This document shows positions 61,420 through 64,000 of a stretch of DNA of 64,000 bases, piece after piece. The notes beneath the pieces are model-generated. The model searched no databases and was not told where the DNA came from. It saw only the letters and a program-made list of their open reading frames with translations. The stretch spans positions 3,231,501-3,295,500 of the forward strand of contig NZ_CP162133.1 in the NCBI RefSeq assembly GCF_040833955.1, read 5' to 3'. This DNA is from Leptospira sp. WS60.C2. GTDB taxonomy: Bacteria > Spirochaetota > Leptospiria > Leptospirales > Leptospiraceae. Position 1 is the first letter of the stretch. The number at the start of each line of letters is the position of its first letter. The position numbers and the translations under genes were made by a program.

Positions 61420-62595
61420 TTAAAAATCCCATTTTTCCGAAACATAGTTTCGACCGATGACCATTTTATGAACTTCAGAGGGGCCATCAGCGATCCGTGC
61501 CGCTCTTGCATCTCGATAAAACAATTCGAGTGGTAGGTCTCTGGAATATCCTTTTCCCCCACAAATTTGAATCGCCATATCGATTGTGTTACATAAAGAT
61601 TCGCTCACTTTCCATTTTGCCATGGATGTTTCTTGTCTTGCATCTTTTCCCATCTTTAAAAGCCAAGCGGCTTTTAGAGTTAACAAAAATGCCATCTCAA
61701 TCTCTGTGGCACGTTCTGCAAACATCCATTGGATTCCTTGGTGGTCGGCAATCCTTGCACTAAAAACTTCTCTTTCTTTCGCATAACTACGTGCAATCGA
61801 TAGAGCTCTTCTTGCCATTCCCGTCCATCGCATACAGTGAGTAAGCCTTGCCGGACCCAACCTTTCTTGGGACAATCGAAACCCTTCTCCGACTCGACCG
61901 AGAACCATGTCTTCTGGAACTTCTACATTTTCAAAGTTGAGCTCACAATGTCCCCCGGGGCCGTGTGAGCCCATCAGTTCAATTTCACGAACCATTGTGT
62001 AACCTTTGGCATCGGTTGGTACAAGAAACATTGTCGTTTTGCGAAAACTACCGTTTACCTTTGCCATCACAATGAGATACTTGGCACCATTTGCCCCTGT
62101 ACAATACCACTTGCGTCCATTGAGAATGTATTTATCCCCTTGTTTTTCTGCATTGGTTTGTAAAGACGTAGGATCAGATCCAGCACCTGGAGACGGTTCT
62201 GTCATGGCAAATCCAGTGCGCAGTTCTCCTTTGATGAGAGGATGTAAGATGAGTTCTTTTTGTTTTTCCGTGGCGGCAAGGGATAACAAATGCATGTTTC
62301 CTTCATCAGGAGCATCACAATTGAAAATATAAGGAGCAATCGGAGAACGGCCCAGTTCACTAAAAATGATACAAGTTCCGATCAAATCCAAACCCAACCC
62401 ACCTTCTGATTTAGGAAGATGTGGTGTCCAAAAACCTGCCGCCTTTACTTTAGCGCGTGCTTGCTGGTTAATATCCTCTGGCATACGACCTTTTTCATAA
62501 TCATAATGTTTTTCCAGAGGAATGATTTCTTCTGCAACAAAGGATTGGATGTTTTTACGAAGTATTTCTACTTCTTGGGGAATTTCAAAGTCCAT
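61420..62595 (-). CDS. Acyl-CoA dehydrogenase, ACAD10/11-type
   Basis: About 391 residues from ATG 62595 ([10 protein letters not shown]); the frame opens at 62616. Family landmarks are [19 protein letters not shown] near 125-143, [12 protein letters not shown] near 158, and the C-terminal [18 protein letters not shown] near 370-387, where ADGPxEVH replaces the usual EGT.E and is typical of ACAD10/11-like members that act on phosphorylated 4-hydroxyacyl-CoA. It is the first gene of the four-gene unit with a kinase, a DUF6285-like protein and a histidine phosphatase. Confidence 0.9.
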   Translation of the reverse strand: MDFEIPQEVEILRKNIQSFVAEEIIPLEKHYDYEKGRMPEDINQQARAKVKAAGFWTPHLPKSEGGLGLDLIGTCIIFSELGRSPIAPYIFNCDAPDEGNMHLLSLAATEKQKELILHPLIKGELRTGFAMTEPSPGAGSDPTSLQTNAEKQGDKYILNGRKWYCTGANGAKYLIVMAKVNGSFRKTTMFLVPTDAKGYTMVREIELMGSHGPGGHCELNFENVEVPEDMVLGRVGEGFRLSQERLGPARLTHCMRWTGMARRALSIARSYAKEREVFSARIADHQGIQWMFAERATEIEMAFLLTLKAAWLLKMGKDARQETSMAKWKVSESLCNTIDMAIQICGGKGYSRDLPLELFYRDARAARIADGPSEVHKMVIGRNYVSEKWDF

Positions 62596-62641
62596 TGAAT
62601 CCAAGAAGTAACACAATCAAGATCGATCGTAAAATCTTTTT

Positions 62642-63544
62642 TTAATGTGAGTGGAAAATAGGCCTTTGTCTTTTAGAATTTCTTCTGATTTCAAAATGTA
62701 AATGTGGACCGGTCGCTCTACCTGTTTGTCCCACTTCTCCAATTTTTTGTCCCTTTTTCACTTTCTCTCCTTGTTTGACAAAAAAGTTCAATAGGTGGCC
62801 ATATCTTGTTTCATAACCCATACTGTGTTTGATAATGATCAAGTTACCATATCCACCTTGGGATCCAACAAAACTAACCTCTCCTTCCATGGAAGAAAAA
62901 ACATCTGATCCTTGTTTGGCGGCCATATCCAATCCACCATGGAACGTTTCTTTTTTAGTGAAAGGATCCAAACGTTTTCCAAAATTTGAAGATATACGAA
63001 CGGTTGTTAATGGTAATTGAAATCCAAATCCATAAAAAAATGATTTTTCAGATTTTCCCATCGAAATTCCAGGTAAAAACCATTTCCCACGGTCGACATC
63101 ATATTGTAATTTATGGGAATCAATTTTATATTTCTCAGCCAGAGTCTGTTTTGTTTTTTCATCACCGGAAGTTTCTTCTGGATGAAACGTACCTCGCATA
63201 TTCGGAATTTCTAACACCATTCCAGGTGATAAATCATGCGGGGAACTTAGCTCGTTGACAGAGGATAAGGTTTCTAAATCCATACCGGTGCGTGCCATGA
63301 TTTTAAAGAAGTTATCTTCTTTTTGCACTTTGTATTCATAGTATTTGAGCGGGATTAGGATTTCTTTTTTGGAACCGGACTTAGAAATCCGAAGATTTTC
63401 TTTGATTTCGGAACGAAGATTTTTAAGAGATGGATTGGAGTATTCCAAATTGGCCAATGTGATGGGAGCCGAAACCAAATGAGAGACAACAGTAAAACTG
63501 ACCCAAATCACTGTCCATTTGAGAAAAAAGATGGTTTTAGACAT
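62642..63544 (-). CDS. LysM + M23 metallopeptidase (exported)
   Basis: A 300-residue protein. N-terminal hydrophobic segment (FFLKWTVIWVSFTVVSHLVSA) as a signal anchor, LysM domain near 70-115 (YKVQKEDNFFKIMARTGMDLETL ... LSPGMVLEIP), and a C-terminal M23 peptidase (about 175-300). Zinc ligands appear as HGGLDMAA (His, Asp) and HLHFEIR (His in PHLHFE near 285), completing HxxxD and HxH. It hydrolyses peptidoglycan cross-links or activates an amidase. Monocistronic, divergent from the final partial gene. Confidence 0.93.
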   Translation of the reverse strand: MSKTIFFLKWTVIWVSFTVVSHLVSAPITLANLEYSNPSLKNLRSEIKENLRISKSGSKKEILIPLKYYEYKVQKEDNFFKIMARTGMDLETLSSVNELSSPHDLSPGMVLEIPNMRGTFHPEETSGDEKTKQTLAEKYKIDSHKLQYDVDRGKWFLPGISMGKSEKSFFYGFGFQLPLTTVRISSNFGKRLDPFTKKETFHGGLDMAAKQGSDVFSSMEGEVSFVGSQGGYGNLIIIKHSMGYETRYGHLLNFFVKQGEKVKKGQKIGEVGQTGRATGPHLHFEIRRNSKRQRPIFHSH

Positions 63545-63622
63545 AATCTTCTAAACTGATTATCGACCTTTTCGCAAAAAAACGATGACGATTCTTGCCG
63601 AAATTGAGGAACTGTAAGGCAG

Positions 63623-64000
63623 ATGCAGAATCGATTTTTTGAGATCTTTCGGCTCACCGCCTATTCTTTGGGTCTCGTTTATGTTTGTTCTTTTTTTTAT
63701 TCCGTTTTGTTTTTAGCCTTTGTGAACCATTCGGTTTTGAACCACCGGATTCCGGAGGAACAAGTTTTACCTCTCTATGAAGAGTATTCGGAGGGCAAAC
63801 TTGATTTTTCGGGTCTTTTAGATGAATACCAAAAGGTTGTCAATCCGATCAAAGATCAGTTCCAAAAGGAAATCACTGATAACCCAAACCTCGTTTTGGG
63901 TCAATTTTATGACATTGTGTTTTCTGAAAAACCCTACTACTTGTTAGGCCATTCCATTCCTTGGTTTTTATGTTATGTGGGACTTGGATACTTATTATAT
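63623..64000 (+). CDS. Membrane protein, N-terminal part (truncated by window edge)
   Basis: An open frame from ATG 63623 with AAGG 5-9 nt upstream continues without stop to the window end (126 codons). The first ~20 residues are polar/hydrophobic (IFRLTAYSLGLVYVCSFFYSVLFLAFV), a signal or anchor helix; residues 40-100 are soluble and acidic (YEEYSEGKLDFSGLLDEYQKV) and a second hydrophobic segment starts near 110 (SIPWFLCYVGLGYLLY). No family recognised. Divergent from the M23 gene. Confidence 0.7.
   Translation, partial: MQNRFFEIFRLTAYSLGLVYVCSFFYSVLFLAFVNHSVLNHRIPEEQVLPLYEEYSEGKLDFSGLLDEYQKVVNPIKDQFQKEITDNPNLVLGQFYDIVFSEKPYYLLGHSIPWFLCYVGLGYLLY

Overview
The window is 64 kb of densely packed, AT-rich bacterial chromosome. 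It is most likely from a spirochaete of the genus Leptospira, probably a free-living or saprophytic lineage. This is inference: many exported proteins carry the loose spirochaetal type of lipobox (FSQC, LSHC, FTNC, FFQC, HISC, MGCS), there are outer-membrane barrel proteins, a CheY/CheC/hybrid-kinase cassette, ThyX, class III cyclase and SpoIIE-type signalling, and paralogues of acyl-CoA dehydrogenases. There is no CRISPR array, no insertion sequence and no intact prophage. No gene-free stretch exceeds 300 bases; the longest gaps are 50793-51013 (two hairpins) and 55846-56080 (a terminator and tRNA-Pro).

Layout. 1-1.6 kb: two GT4 glycosyltransferases ending a surface-polysaccharide region. 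1.6-4.3 kb (minus): TelA-like protein, DUF4870-like membrane/coiled-coil protein and an inositol-monophosphatase-like enzyme. 4.5-7 kb: a tyrosine-recombinase-like protein without a catalytic tyrosine, a STAS protein and a GT39-like membrane glycosyltransferase. 7-10.8 kb: coaX, birA, an SDR, metF and a MORN-repeat protein. 10.9-13.4 kb: receiver - CheC phosphatase - hybrid histidine kinase operon. 13.5-15.8 kb: a lipoprotein subtilase followed by a separately encoded propeptide-like protein. 15.8-18.9 kb: prfA and hypothetical proteins.

19-25.9 kb (minus): a tightly coupled six-gene operon with an exported coiled-coil protein, a rhomboid protease, a divergent zinc-type dehydrogenase, an 822-residue protein whose C-terminal half resembles S-adenosylhomocysteine hydrolase, a Nudix hydrolase and a nitrilase-like protein lacking its nucleophile. 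This is the best candidate for an undescribed system. 26-31 kb: a dehydrogenase, a SpoIIE-type phosphatase with a membrane sensor, and nitronate monooxygenase. 31-34.4 kb (minus): FecR-domain protein with a terminal CxxCH, an outer-membrane barrel and a DsbD-like reductase, which together suggest an envelope redox module.

34.5-42.8 kb: thyX, an alpha/beta hydrolase with a regulatory N-terminus, and a metG - adenylate cyclase - HisI-like - rhodanese operon. 42.9-46.1 kb: a TerB-like protein coupled to a large membrane protein with two zinc ribbons. 46-50.8 kb: envelope lipoproteins, a beta-lactamase-fold hydrolase and a PagL-like barrel. 51-56.6 kb: acyl-CoA dehydrogenase, ruvC, a lipase, an internally deleted YdeI remnant, a paraoxonase-like lipoprotein, a phasin-like protein, tRNA-Pro and sixA. 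56.7-64 kb: rppH, acyP, an aldo/keto reductase, a four-gene cluster (ACAD10/11-type dehydrogenase, APH-type kinase, small DUF6285-like protein, histidine phosphatase) that resembles the kinase/dehydrogenase pathway for 4-hydroxyacyl-CoAs, an M23 peptidase and a truncated membrane-protein gene at the right edge.
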